A DNA stretch of 64,000 nucleotides. Origin: Bradysia coprophila. Its lineage: Eukaryota; Arthropoda; Insecta; Diptera; Sciaridae. Each line of letters starts with the position of its first letter. Positions within the stretch are counted from its first letter, which is position 1. Location: positions 992,001 to 1,056,000 of the forward strand of contig NW_023503555.1 of the NCBI RefSeq assembly GCF_014529535.1. Direction: 5' to 3'. Under the pieces are notes generated by a model. The model searched no databases. It was not told the origin of the DNA and saw nothing but the letters and a program-made list of their open reading frames with translations. A program made the translations under genes and the position numbers. Positions 1 through 11,423 of the stretch are shown here, one piece after another.

Positions 1-49
1 AATGTCTCGTAAATTGTGTTTGCACCCGGGTGCGAATAATCTAAAATAC

Positions 50-310
50 ACTATTTCCACTCAATTATCGAAACAACCAATTTTTAGATTAGTTTGTAAA
101 AGAATGATTCAAGAGCTTCTGTCGAAACACCCAACTGTTAGGCCAGTTTGTAGAAGATTCAAGCTGTTTTTGACAAAAAACACAATTGTTAGGTCAATTT
201 GTACAAGGAATATTTAGGTTCCCTCTGACGAAATATCCAATTGCTAGGCCAGTTTCTGCAAGAAAGATTCAAGTTACTTCTGCCAAAACACCCAATCAAG
301 ATGTCAGGTT
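50..310. repeat. Degenerate tandem repeat, unit about 54 bp
   Basis: Four to five imperfect copies of a unit of about 54 bp run head to tail. Each unit contains a version of CAATTGTTAGGCCAGTTTG followed by AGAAGATTCAAG and a CTTCTG-like end. The unit is close to 18 codons, so an open frame crosses the first copies, but the resulting peptide is repetitive and looks non-coding. Confidence 0.6.
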
Positions 311-1238
311 GTACCACGAAAAATCAACTTCTGCAAGGCTCAAATAGTGTTTAAATCCATCCGCGACCCGATAAGTGACGATAAATTAAATTTTTTCTGA
401 TCGATCCAGATTGACTTCATGAATGTTAGTGGGAGATCAATAAAAAGACAAAAATGATGTCCCACATATCTGATGCTTATCATTGTACAAGCTTTTTCGT
501 TTTACATTTTTTTATGGCGAATTTTTCTTTTCCAGCCACGGTTGATGTAAATTGTTTGCTATTTTGATCTTTTATTTCGATTTGATTTTTAAAACGTTCA
601 ACCGACGATTCTGTACGTTACTCGGTTAAAATTCGGTTTGAAATGTTACTTTTTGATACCAAAGCGCATTAGTCCAATTGGCTTAAGTTTGTCTAGTTCA
701 CGGTGTTGTGATGTTTTATTTAACTTAAGTAAAGTAAGTATGATGAACATTGTCAAACATTATATGGTTATACTAGCACGGATCCGTCATGATAGTTGAA
801 TGCGAAAATGTCCAGTGAACAGAAATAGTCTCTAGATTGTGTAACAGAAATGACCTAGTCGTGGATTTCGTCTCAGTTTCAAAATTTAGAAAAAAATGTT
901 TCTTCAACTCACTTTTCAAAGCTGGTCATTCGACAAGCCTAAACTTGTTTCAACACGAGAAGCTTACTCAAAACGACAAATTGTACTTTCGAAACTTAAG
1001 ATTACATTCGGACGATACGAAGTAATTATATGCATGTAGTTCCCACACCGTACACTCTTACGTGTCCGCCCATAATCTCAATGAAATGACATGATGGACA
1101 CTGTGTGTGCCTCTGTTAGTTTGTTTGCTACTGTAGACATCCTGTTTTATGGATGGGGTTGCATCTAGAAAAATTAAAATCACATTTATGGCGTGGAAGT
1201 GCGAGCATAACCATCTTCTTAAATCATTTCAATTTCAG
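311..1238. other. Upstream/intronic DNA before zinc-finger gene A
   Basis: No supported exon. The sequence ends in a pyrimidine-rich acceptor (AATTTCAG, ending 1238) that opens the first recognisable exon of the zinc-finger gene. It is therefore probably intron plus upstream DNA. I found no start codon exon with a phase-0 donor that I would defend. Confidence 0.4.
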
Positions 1239-3122
1239 AAAACTGAACCCGACATCAAACTAGAACCGGCAGATGTTAATGAAGACGTCCGATACGACAG
1301 TTCTGACACCGATTATAGTGATGCTGATGATGAAGATTACGTGTATGAAGAAGAACGTAAAAGCAAAGTGAAAGTAATTATCGATCGACAGCTAAATTGT
1401 GTTGCACACGCATCCAGTACAATCCGTTTATTTTAGGTAAAAACGGAAAAGAATTCAAAAACTAAGGACAGTCGCGACGACAGCGAAGAAGATGAAGATG
1501 ATGATGATGACTCAGACGACGAGGATGATGATAGAAAACCGACCCGCAACAACCACGACAATAGGGCTGAAGATGACTCTTATGTTCCAAAAAATACGAG
1601 CTACAAATGCCTAAAGTGCAACAACTACTACTCATCGTCCAGTTCTCTGAAGCGTCACGAACAAACCGTACACACGGCGGATAAGGACAAAATCAGAAAA
1701 TCGAAGAAGCCAAAACCGAAACCATTCAAATGTGATGTGTGCAAGAAGCCGTTCGAAACGTTGTTCCGGAAAAATCGCCATCTCGTCACACACGAGGAAG
1801 GTCGAGTGCGAATCATTGCCTGTCGCCAGTGTCCAGAACGGTTCACCGAATACGAAGAATACCAGCGACACAAAGTGGTGCACAACAAGAGTTTCGAATG
1901 CGACATCTGCCATAAAACGTTCACTACGAAATACTTTCTCAAGCTGCACTATCCCATCCATATGGAGACGAAACCATTTCAGTGCGATCGGTGCTCGAGA
2001 TCCTTCTCACAGGCGTCCACTCTACGCAGGCACACTTATTTGCACGAGGCCGAAAAACGATTTATGTGCGAGATTTGTGGTGAGTACAGAAGTGCCGACG
2101 GTCTTGGGTGAGTTTGTTTCAACTAGAAATTCTTTCATTTCACAGGGAAGCGCTTCCATGCTCAATTTTTGGTGAAAATGCACATCCTGCATACGCATAC
2201 AAAGGTCCGAAACTTTATGTGTTCACAATGTCCGAAACGGTTTCCGTCGACCACAGCTTTAAACATCCACATCAACGTGCACCACAGCGAAGTCAATCCA
2301 TACAAATGTACCGTCTGCGAGAAAACATTTAATCATCCGTCGGCGTTGATGCGACATAGAAAGCTACACACCGGAATTTGTGAGTTCGTTTGCGAACACT
2401 GCAACAAGCGATTCGTTAGATCGGACCATTTGAAAAAGCACATCGGCGACGTGCACTCGGAAAAGTCGTTCAAATGCGAACTGTGTTCATTCACCTTTAA
2501 CAAGGCGGAAAAACTGAAAAAACATGCTCGATCGCATGAGAAACCGATAGTGAAACGGGTGCTAGAACGCTGCAACGAATGCCATCAACCGTTCACCGAC
2601 CACAATAAACTGCTACGCCACCTAGAAATGTTCCACAACCCGTCGAATCCGTTCAGGTGTGACATATGCTTGAAAAGGTTCAGTCAACAGTCGGCCCTGG
2701 GTCGTCACATGAAACTGCATACCGATCAAAAGAAAAGCTTTAAGTGCAGCGAATGTGAGAAGACATTTTGCCGGTTGGATCATATTAAGACGCACACGTT
2801 GACGCTACACAATCCGGATAATCCGTACAAATGCAGTACGTGTAGGCAAACGTTCAGCACACAACAATCTCTGGATAAGCATATCGTGCGGGCGCATGAA
2901 ACGGAGCGAACAATGCTGTGCGAATTTTGTAACAAAGCCTTCTCGAAACGTTACACGCTTCAACGACACATTCGAAATTTCCATGATTCGGACAGTGGGG
3001 GTGGTGGTGGTGGTGGTGGTTCTGTTGTAGGCGTCGGTGTGGTTGGGGTTGACGGTGTGTTCAGTGTTGCTGATGCGAATTATGTTAATGTTCAACTAAA
3101 TCATCAGATGATAAGCAATTGA
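1239..3122 (+). CDS. C2H2 zinc-finger protein A (15 fingers), 5' end not seen
   Basis: Probable DNA-binding nuclear transcription factor. The exons are 1239-1373, 1437-2079 and 2146-3122, together 585 codons including the stop. The part seen starts with a SUMO-site-like IKLEP motif, then a long Asp/Glu-rich stretch, then 15 consecutive C2H2 fingers (first at about 1606-1677, last ending near 2985). It ends in a Gly/Val-rich tail of about 40 residues. Introns are 63-66 nt with GTAATT and GTGAGT donors; the second intron splits a Gly codon inside finger 6. The first exon carrying the start codon is missing: 1239 is a splice acceptor in phase 0, so the N-terminus must lie upstream, perhaps outside the window. 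The neighbour at 4847-6889 is a clear paralog with the same finger order. DNA target and biological role are unknown. Confidence 0.85.
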
Positions 3123-3158
3123 AAATGGGAATGTTATGCAGACAAACAAATTTTTGAT

Positions 3159-3164
3159 AATAAA
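3159..3164 (+). terminator. Poly(A) signal AATAAA of zinc-finger gene A
   Basis: AATAAA lies 37 bases after the stop codon of zinc-finger gene A, in AT-rich sequence. This is a normal position for a short insect 3' UTR. Confidence 0.5.
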
Positions 3165-4846
3165 AACTGTAAAAATGTGAAAGACTTTGTTGTGTTTAGA
3201 GGCGCTGCTGCTGTGTAGTTTGTTCTCATCGTATTGTAGTGATTGCATCAAAAGCACTAACTGTGGCTAGCTAGCAAAATTTGGTCTATAAAATTTCTAG
3301 TGTAGACTCTTTCTTCTTCCCCTTCTTCGTTCGCTAGAATTTCTTCAAGTGACAAAACGGCGACTGCAGGCGAGTAATATTACGATAAATTCTTCTTTTA
3401 AGCTAAAATACCCAGAGCTCACGGGCTTTAACGTCCTTCATTGGATTTTGTCGATATTTGTTGGAAGGCGTGCCGTACCTGGAAATTACGAAGAATTGCC
3501 CTTCCATCCAAAAGTTTTATTTTTCTATTGTATTCGTCCTTTTCTCGAATTTTCGATTCTTTACGATATGTAACGGACAATACGCAACTGTCTAAGCAAA
3601 TATTCTATCTGTTACCGAACAAGACGGCAAAAGGAAACGATGAACTCTAACTGATGTAGCTTTATATAGCAAAGTGTACGTCAAAACAAATGAAGTAACA
3701 GATCTCGCAACAATCTGTTGACCATTCTTTTATCAAAAGAAGTACTAGACTCGACCCGACAATAATGCTGCTTGCGTTACTTGCCTTCTCTTAAATTATA
3801 GTTTACGAATGGATGTTACGACACAAGGTCAAATTGCCCACTTTATCCTAATCCTAGTTGCAGAGAGCTATCAACACAGTTTCTATGTTACGTCAACACC
3901 TATTTCAAGAAACTGAGCTCGCTCAAAAACGATAACACGGAAATTACACTTTGTTGCTTTCACGGCTGAATCATATAATTTGGTCAGCAGATTCGAAAAA
4001 AACCGAGATTTTGAGTAAGTACTCTGTCGATATGTTCGTTTGCGTGGCTTAGTGAAGTGACAAGTCCGAAAACTCACGATTCTAAGTTTCGATAAATTTC
4101 CCGGCCACCCTAAATCCGCTCCAAAAGGGTTCCAGTAGAACAAAAAACTAATTTTTTCGAGCTCTTAATTTTCTCCATACCATTGAGAATACTAACGTAG
4201 ATATTGGTGACCTCCGATCCAAATCTTATCTTGTACAGATATTATCTTTTGGCAATTCAACAACAGAATCCATGGAATTACGTCAATAGATACCCCTTAG
4301 GCTGCTCAAATCATCCAGATCGTTTTCGAATTCTTCATAGAGTAAAGTATTAGTATAATAAAACATAAATATAAACTGCGATTTATGAACATTTGTTTTG
4401 AATAGTTGAGTCTGATAGAGACTGGGAGTATACATATCTAATGATACACTGCTTTCGCGCTCCATCCATCCATCTGCTATCGAAAACAACGTCGAATAAT
4501 AATCGATGATCTCTGGCTAGTGTTTCCTTATATGTTCAATGTATGTTCAATATAATGAAGTCATAGATTTTGTATCGAGAACTAAGAGACATTTTTAACA
4601 AATGAAGTAGCAGATTCAATGATTTTGTTGCGATACACTTACGCTTATTTCTAAGAAGTGAGTTCATTACAACAATTTGTGGGGTCAACAATTTCACATC
4701 TCTTTAACGCATAGAGTTTAGAGTACTTGTGGATTTACGACCTATCATTAGGTACGTCTCACATTGGACTTCGGAGTAAACAACAAGTCAGACTTAAGTT
4801 AACCAATCCAAGCGAATATCAAGAACGTTGTTTCTTTCTGTTTCAG
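3165..4846. other. Spacer between the two zinc-finger genes, with dispersed repeats
   Basis: No exon could be supported, although zinc-finger gene B needs a first exon ending in phase 0 somewhere upstream. It contains two pieces of a dispersed repeat recognised by ATGAAGTAACAGAT: about 3655-3800 (with TATATAGCAAAGTG) and about 4590-4660. Related pieces occur near 10725-10880, 21405-21470 and, inverted, near 43530-43640 and 45540-45650. A pyrimidine-rich acceptor at 4830-4846 marks the start of gene B. Confidence 0.45.
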
Positions 4847-6889
4847 AAACCTGAACTGTACATCAAAGAGGAACCTAACAAAGAAAACATAGAAACGGAT
4901 GGTAGCAGCTCCGACAATGGTAATGGAGATTTTGGTGGTGACGATGATGAAGTGGATGATGACGACGACGATGACGAGGATGATGATGATGATGAAGACT
5001 TTAGTCTTGATAGTAGCTCAAAAGTAGCCAAAGCGAAACTATTTTTTTAGTCTTTTGAACGATACCCCTTTCTTCTGATACAGGTGAAAGCCGACAAAGC
5101 ATCAAATAAAACTAGCAAAGCGGACAACAAAAGCGAATCGAATCTGGATGAATATACTGATAGTTCTGACTCTGATGGATATATTCCGAAAAATACGAAC
5201 CACAAATGCCTCAAGTGCAATAAATATTGTGCATCATCCAGTTCCCTGAAACGCCACGAACAAACCGTTCACACCGAAGAGAAAGATAAGCTGCGCAACG
5301 AGAAGAGACTAAAATCCAAACCGAAACCAAAACCATTCAAATGCGATGTGTGTAAGTACGAACATGAGTCAAAGTCCTGACCGATAATCAAAAGAAAAAC
5401 AATTGCATTTCCGTGCAGGTCGTAAGCCATTCGAAACGTTGTTCCGTAAGAATCGTCATCAGGTTACCCACGACGAAGGTCGTGTTAGAATAATTGCGTG
5501 TCGCCAGTGTCCCGAAAGGTTTACCGAATACGAAGAATACCAGCGACATAAAGTAGTGCATGTGAAAAGTTTCGAATGCGATGTGTGCCACAAGAGTTTC
5601 TCGACGAAATACTTTCTCAAGCTGCACTATCCCATCCATATGGAAACGAAACCCTTTCAATGTGATCGCTGTTCTCGATCATTTTCTCAGGCTTCCACGT
5701 TACGACGCCATATCTACTTACATGAGGCAGAGAAGAAATTCATGTGCGAATTGTGTGGTAAGTACTTCAACGTCTACAGTCCCCACTTTAATCGGAATGC
5801 TACAGTACGTCTGGCTTGTGTGGTTTCTTTTTACAGGCAAAAGGTTTCATGCGCAATACTTAGTCAAAATGCACATTTTACATACGCACACCGAGTACAG
5901 AAAATACATCTGCAGTCAATGTCCGAAACGTTTCTCATCGACAACAGACCTAACCATTCACACAAATGTGCATCACAGTGACGTCAATCCATACAAATGC
6001 GAGACGTGCGCAAAGGTAAATTTTCGGTCACGACTTTACATTATAAGGAGGGGGAACTTACTTCAAAATAATGCCTGGAAGTCAGTGACCCCTCGCGCAT
6101 TATACTTTTGCGTGTCTTCAACTTATATCAATTTTCTCTGTATCCGTCAAGACTTTCACGCATCCATCAGCTTTACGTCGACATCATCGCAAAGTGCACA
6201 CCGGATTCGGTGAATTTGTATGCCAACATTGCAACAAGCGATTCGTTCGTGCCGACCTAATGGACAAGCATATTAACACCGTTCACACCCTCAAATCCAT
6301 CAAATGTGAATTATGTCCGGCGACATTTAACACGGCCGTTAAACTCAAGAAACATGCCCGTGTTCACAGAGAACCGCTCGTCAAACCGGCAATGATCGTT
6401 CACCGCTGCATGGAGTGCCATCAACCGTTTAATGACCCGGAGAAATTAGCACGCCATTTGGAAATGTCGCATAATCCAAACAATCCATTCAAATGCGACG
6501 TGTGCCTGAAGCGACTGAGTTCGCAGTCGGCCCTCTGTCGCCATATGAAATTGCTGCATACGATGCAAACGAAGAGTTACAAGTGCAACGAATGTGGCAA
6601 ATCTTTCGGTCGATTGGAACACTTCAAGAACCATACGTTGATGTTGCACAATCCAGCCAACGAATTTAAATGCGCCACATGCCGGCAGACATATAGCACA
6701 AAGCAGTCATTAGATAAGCACATTACCCGAGTACATGAAACGGAACGAACAATGCTGTGCCAATATTGCAATAAAGCCTTTTCCAAGAGATACATTCTGC
6801 AGAGGCACATACGAAATTTCCATGATGTCGAGAGTGGCATCAGCTCAGGTATTAGTTATAATTTAATGGGTCACCAGATAGACAAATAA
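4847..6889 (+). CDS. C2H2 zinc-finger protein B (15 fingers), paralog of A, 5' end not seen
   Basis: The exons are 4847-5023, 5084-5351, 5419-5757, 5837-6015 and 6152-6889, in total 567 codons including the stop. It begins in phase 0 with an IKEEP SUMO-like motif and a longer Asp/Glu run than A. It then carries 15 C2H2 fingers matching A one for one, with near identity in fingers 3-5, and a short tail. Two introns (5352-5418 inside finger 2, and 6016-6151 inside finger 8) are absent from A; the other two positions are shared. Gene B looks intact from the first seen exon to the stop. Like A it lacks a visible first exon. A nuclear DNA-binding role is inferred from the family; the target is unknown. 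Confidence 0.85.
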
Positions 6890-6976
6890 GCTTCCCGGAG
6901 AAGAAAAATGTGAAATTTTGTAAAAAAAAAAAAAAAAATTGTAAAATGTGGGGTGGGGACTAGGACTAGGACTATA

Positions 6977-6982
6977 AATAAA
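6977..6982 (+). terminator. Poly(A) signal AATAAA of zinc-finger gene B
   Basis: AATAAA 88 bases after the stop of gene B, preceded by a run of A at about 6922-6938. Assigned as the likely 3' end. Confidence 0.45.
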
Positions 6983-7289
6983 ATTGATATTTTGTTACCG
7001 AATGTATCGTGTCTTATTGAAGAATTACGCGAAAGAACATTAATATCCCTCGCCTGTGACCCGCAAGCTGCGAGCATTACTCGAAAGTCTTATTCAGACG
7101 GAGTTCGAAGCTGTTGTATGACAAAGAACGAAGAAAATCTAAAAAAAACCTTTTCTTTAACTTTAAACTTTAAACTTTCTTTAATGGACCATTGGCCACT
7201 GTTTTTGTATGGAAAGTCGGGACGCATAGTGTGGGGTAATTATAAAAATGTATGTGGAAGACATGGCAAATGAATAGAATTGTGATAGG

Positions 7290-7410
7290 ATTAAAAATTA
7301 AAGTACAAGATTTGAAATCAACAGATCATAAATACTTTGATGGAAATAATAGACCCGATAATAATACTAGCTAAATGCTTGCCGTCTGTAACGGGTTAAG
7401 CTAAGATGAT
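7290..7410 (+). repeat. Dispersed repeat, second copy inverted at 57785-57905
   Basis: About 110 bases, including AAGTACAAGATTTGAAATCA and GTCTGTAACGGGTTAA, recur on the opposite strand at 57785-57905 with roughly 85 percent identity by eye. Both copies lack coding potential. Likely remnants of one mobile element; the terminal structure is not clear. Confidence 0.55.
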
Positions 7411-8289
7411 GTGTTGGCAACAGAAGAGCCCTTACCAGTTAACGATGCCTCGCAGAAAAGGTTTGGAAGTTGACGAAATCAACGAAATCTAGACTCAGAC
7501 TAGCTACTTAGAGGGTCTCCATTCGGAACTTGACTGAAGAAAATTTGGAAAAAGCCTTTCGTTCATACAATAAGTGAATCATCCATATAGCGCCAATCCG
7601 GGCGTGGAAGCGTCTCTGCAGTAACATTAGTATGGGCAAGCTACAAATAGGAAGAAATGTCCGTATTCAAGTTGTTGATATCGATCCACCCTATTGTCTA
7701 ACAAGGATGGTCCCGAAAAACTATTTTTTCATGCCTAAGACTAACATAAATTTTGGGATATTTCCCGTTATTTAAGCGCTCGGTATAAAAACTTATTCAC
7801 GCATCTGTTGCGAACGGTAGATCTTAGGCATCTTCACTTGTCGCCCTCACTTCGTTCAAGCTACAGCTCGAGAATTTGATTAATATCGTCCATAAATAAC
7901 TATTTAGACTATGGTCTGGAACAACTTCATCTTCAGTAGTGGTACATTGGACCATTTTCACCTTTAATCGGTTATTCCTCCATAAAAAAATTCTTCACTT
8001 TTTTACTTGAATGTACGGTAAATTGTAGCTACCATCCCTAACAGTCTTAGGCTAAGACTAATGATCATATCAATTGATTAACTTCCCATTACACATCTAG
8101 GAGAAAAAACATCGAGAAGACGTCGGACACCGAAAAGTAGTAGCTTTTGATGCGAGCGTACGAGAAGATTGAACATTTTAAAAATTTACTACCAGAGTGC
8201 TATCTCCACTGTTTATACCTACAGGCATCCATACCTCCGTGTCTAGAGTGTTTTAATGCACTGAAACCAGTTCAAAAGCTAACTTGTAT
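7411..8289. other. Intergenic, no feature recognised
   Basis: No open frame, RNA gene or clear repeat is seen here. It leads into the LINE fragment at 8290. Confidence 0.4.
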
Positions 8290-8690
8290 CCCGTGCAACA
8301 AAGCTCCGACTCTACAAAACTAGTGTAGTTCGACGCATCGTCATGAATGGTTGCGAGACGTGGTCTATGACATCAAAACAAGAGCAGAATATAGAATTGT
8401 CCGAAATTTTTGGGAAGAATTTTATCACAGCCGCAGTAAAATCAGCGAGCGGGCGGTACATATGGCTAGGATGAATGCTGACCGAACTGCCAAGAAAGCC
8501 CTCGACAGGAAATTTGAAGTACATAGACCGAGAGGGCGACCATGGAAGAGATGGATAGACTGTGTGGTCGAAGATACTAGATCACTAAGGAGTTGTGGAT
8601 TGGAGACGTCTGGCCGAGGACAGGAACGAGTGGAGAAAGTCAGTAGAGTCAGCCTGACTGATAAATAGTAGAGCTTGGGTTGACAGAGGC
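8290..8690 (+). pseudogene. LINE reverse-transcriptase C-terminal fragment
   Basis: Two frames together spell the end of a non-LTR retrotransposon polymerase. An LYKTSV...NGCETW-like stretch at about 8310-8360 is followed by HMARMNADRTAKKALD and RPRGRPWKRWID at about 8455-8565. These motifs are typical of the region after the RT domain in RTE/CR1-type LINEs. The N-terminal RT core and endonuclease are absent and the reading frame changes, so this is a 5'-truncated, decayed copy. Family assignment is approximate. Confidence 0.65.
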
Positions 8691-8954
8691 TGCTAAGTAA
8701 GTAAGTTTTTATTGGTGAAGATGAGAATGGTTCAATATACCGCCACACGAAAATTTTCAAATTTTGTTTTGTTCGCCACATGAAGTTGTTCCGGACCATT
8801 GTCTGAAAAGAGGTTTTTCGACGTCTAAGATTTTCTGTGGACTTGTTTCATTCGCGCCCCAAGAAATCGATCTCCCCTAAAATGTTTATAGATCTTCGGG
8901 TAAACGTAAAAAGTTTTTTTTATTGTTAAATGCAGCCGTTTTACTGAGTAAAAC

Positions 8955-9268
8955 ACGCACAGGGGCCACCGTTTGGGCCCATTGTGCTAGCTGTAACGTT
9001 GGGTTAGTCACTTACTGTTGGTTCGAACCTCCCTGTACTTGCAATGAAGTTCAGGATGTCCTTTGGATGTAAGTTTTTAATCAGGTCATACCTGATAGTG
9101 TACCCGCCTAAGTGAATCCTTCTTTTTGTTATAAAAGCCGGACATTCGCAGAGGAAGTGCTCAGCTGTATCCGTGTGGTGGCCACACCGATCGCAGCTTG
9201 GATCAGTTCGCTTTCCTATTGTAGTTAAGTGCTTATTAAAACCGAAGTGTCCCGTAGTAAAGGTAAAA
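8955..9268 (-). pseudogene. LINE 3' fragment (Jockey/R1-type zinc motif)
   Basis: Read on the minus strand from 9268 the frame gives TGHFGFNKHLTTIG, then CDRCGHHTDTAEHFLCECPA, then ...ILNFIASTGR near 9040. A Cys-x2-Cys-x(n)-His-x(n)-Cys motif followed by 'ILxFIxxTG' closes ORF2 in many Jockey/R1/I-type LINEs. The remaining bases to 8955 look like 3' UTR. It is unrelated to the fragment at 8290-8690, which lies on the other strand. Confidence 0.65.
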
Positions 9269-9269
9269 A

Positions 9270-10290
9270 GTTAATATAAAAAGAAACGACATCTTGACGA
9301 CATTATGTTGATCATAGTTTGTATTTTAACTGTTAATAATTACAATAATTTTTATTCTTTTTTTTAATTAAATTCAATTATCACCCTATATATTTAGAAA
9401 ATATTTATAATTTTTATGTAATTCGTTCTAAATTGCCACAAAAATTATTAAAACTTAAAAATAAGAAAATAATTTTTGCTCTTTTTCATAAATCAATTTT
9501 TTTTTTCATTTTTTTTACTTCATTTATATATTACATAATTCGCGGGTCAGTTGAAATCAAAATTTAAACCAAAAATTTTCTGTCTTGTAGTTTTTTCTTT
9601 ACCGTTCCATCAAAAAAAAACCATAAATTCGAATCCAACAATTTGTTTAAGACTCTGAATTCAAATTTGAAAATAATTTATAGTCTGTACACTTTGGGAT
9701 TAATTTCTTTCTTTTTTACATTGTTTGTGTACTTAAACTATTCATTTTTTTTCCATAAAAATGTGATTTACTCAGCACAGAGAAGCAACAAGTCATATGA
9801 TGAAAACAAATAAAAGAAACGAAAAGGGAATAGTCACTTACATAACTATAGAGATCTAAAGTTGAAAAGGTAAATTTTCGTGTGAATCTTGTTGATCCGA
9901 GACAAAGCCGAGGTTAGTAAATGTACGAAAACTTGAATTTTCAACTTTGTATTCCAAGGTTAATGGACTTTATATGCTTAGGGCATCGAAAGTAGTGCTT
10001 GAAACACGAAAAGTATGGTTTTCGACGCATGTAGCATGTAAAAGGTTTTTTTTTGGTTGAGAAAACTGTAAACATTGATCGAAGTTAACATTACAAATAT
10101 TTCGTCGGATTTTTTTTCTTTTTTCCTCATTTAAGTTTTTCATTTGTCGAATACAAAAGATTACTGGTAGGGAGTCCTAGAGTCTAGAAAAATGGGAAAA
10201 TTTATGAAAGGAAATTTTTCGTAGAACCAATACCTAAAGTCTCAAAAGACGAAAATGTGAAAAAAAACAACTAAAAATTGACAGGGAGAA
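9270..10290. other. AT-rich intergenic DNA
   Basis: Very AT-rich with many T and A runs. No open frame or RNA gene is apparent. Confidence 0.4.
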
Positions 10291-10294
10291 AATT

Positions 10295-10438
10295 ACATAA
10301 ACCGACAATTTCCAATTTATCTCGTTCCACATTCATGTCATATATCGACGTTACTATACATACACATCCGTATGTGCCGTAATGTCGTTCTCATGTGGTA
10401 TAATAAGAGAATTAAAATTGAAATTGTCGGTTCTTACA
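10295..10438. mobile_element. Small inverted-repeat element (MITE-like)
   Basis: ACCGACAATTTCCAATTT at 10301-10318 pairs with an inverted, one-base-gapped copy ending about 10432. The interior is also roughly self-complementary around GTTACTATACATACAC and GTGCCGTAAT. The whole piece could fold as one imperfect hairpin. No target duplication could be fixed. Confidence 0.45.
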
Positions 10439-11423
10439 ATTCTCCAACAGTGAGCGGAATAAAATGATGAGAAATCGGACGACGTGATGACTGGTCAAAC
10501 AATGGAATTGTTTATAGAGCGCGAGCATAAAAATATTATTGCCATGAAAATCATTAAAATTATTATCATTAAACGAATGCTCGGAATGTTCTTGAATGGA
10601 AACATTTTTGTTTGTTTGTTTTATTATTTACTCAAATGTTTGTTGTTGTTAGTAGTATGCGTAGCAAAGTGATGATTAATGACAACAACGACAAAGCATA
10701 AAATAAACGCTGAGCTTTGGTTAGTTTTGTCTTATATAGGAAAAGGGGCGCCTGCCAAAACTAATGAAGTAAAAGATTTTGCGTTTAGAAGTTCACCATC
10801 AGGTTTTATGTTTTAAACAAAAGTAGTAGCAGACTGAGTGATTTGATTTTATATCGTGATACGGTTGCCGTTTGTAACAGGTTACAACAATCAAACATTT
10901 TCCAGACTTTTCTCACAATTTTTCAAAGTTTTCCAAATACTTTTCTTGCGAAAATTAAGGAAAATGTAGGAAAATTCAAGAAAATATGGAAAAATGTTTT
11001 CCCGAAAATAATTCTTGCTGCTCAAACCCATTGACAAAACAGTGAAATTAGCAAAAACAAATGAAAAACGTTTCGACAAATTGTCGACACTGACGAACTG
11101 CCAAAATAGATTTCGTTTCCGAATCAAAACAATTCTCATCGCCTTACCCTACACCCCGGCAGTTGGCCTTTAAAATCCGGTTATTTATGTGTGTGTGTGT
11201 GGAAATAATAAGACGAACATTGATTTTCATGCGGTGTAATTAGATAATTTTTCGGTTCACTTTTCATTCTTTTATCATTTTTCTTTTCTCTCCCAATTTT
11301 TGCTTTTCTTTTCTTCTTCTTTCTTCTCTCCAAATACAAAACTTAAGGTTCACTTCTTGTATTTTAAATTTGTGATTTTAATTGAATAAAAATAAAAATG
11401 TTGATTTGTTTACTTGAAGAACA

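Noticed and set aside
1632..1961. Minus-strand frame of 109 codons over zinc-finger gene A
   Set aside because: It is the antisense shadow of the C2H2 coding frame, as are similar frames over gene B, CWC22 and PLC-gamma.
2169..3122. Separate gene starting at the ATG at 2169
   Set aside because: The ATG is inside finger 6; the acceptor at 2145 joins it in frame to the upstream exon, and the paralog has the same junction.
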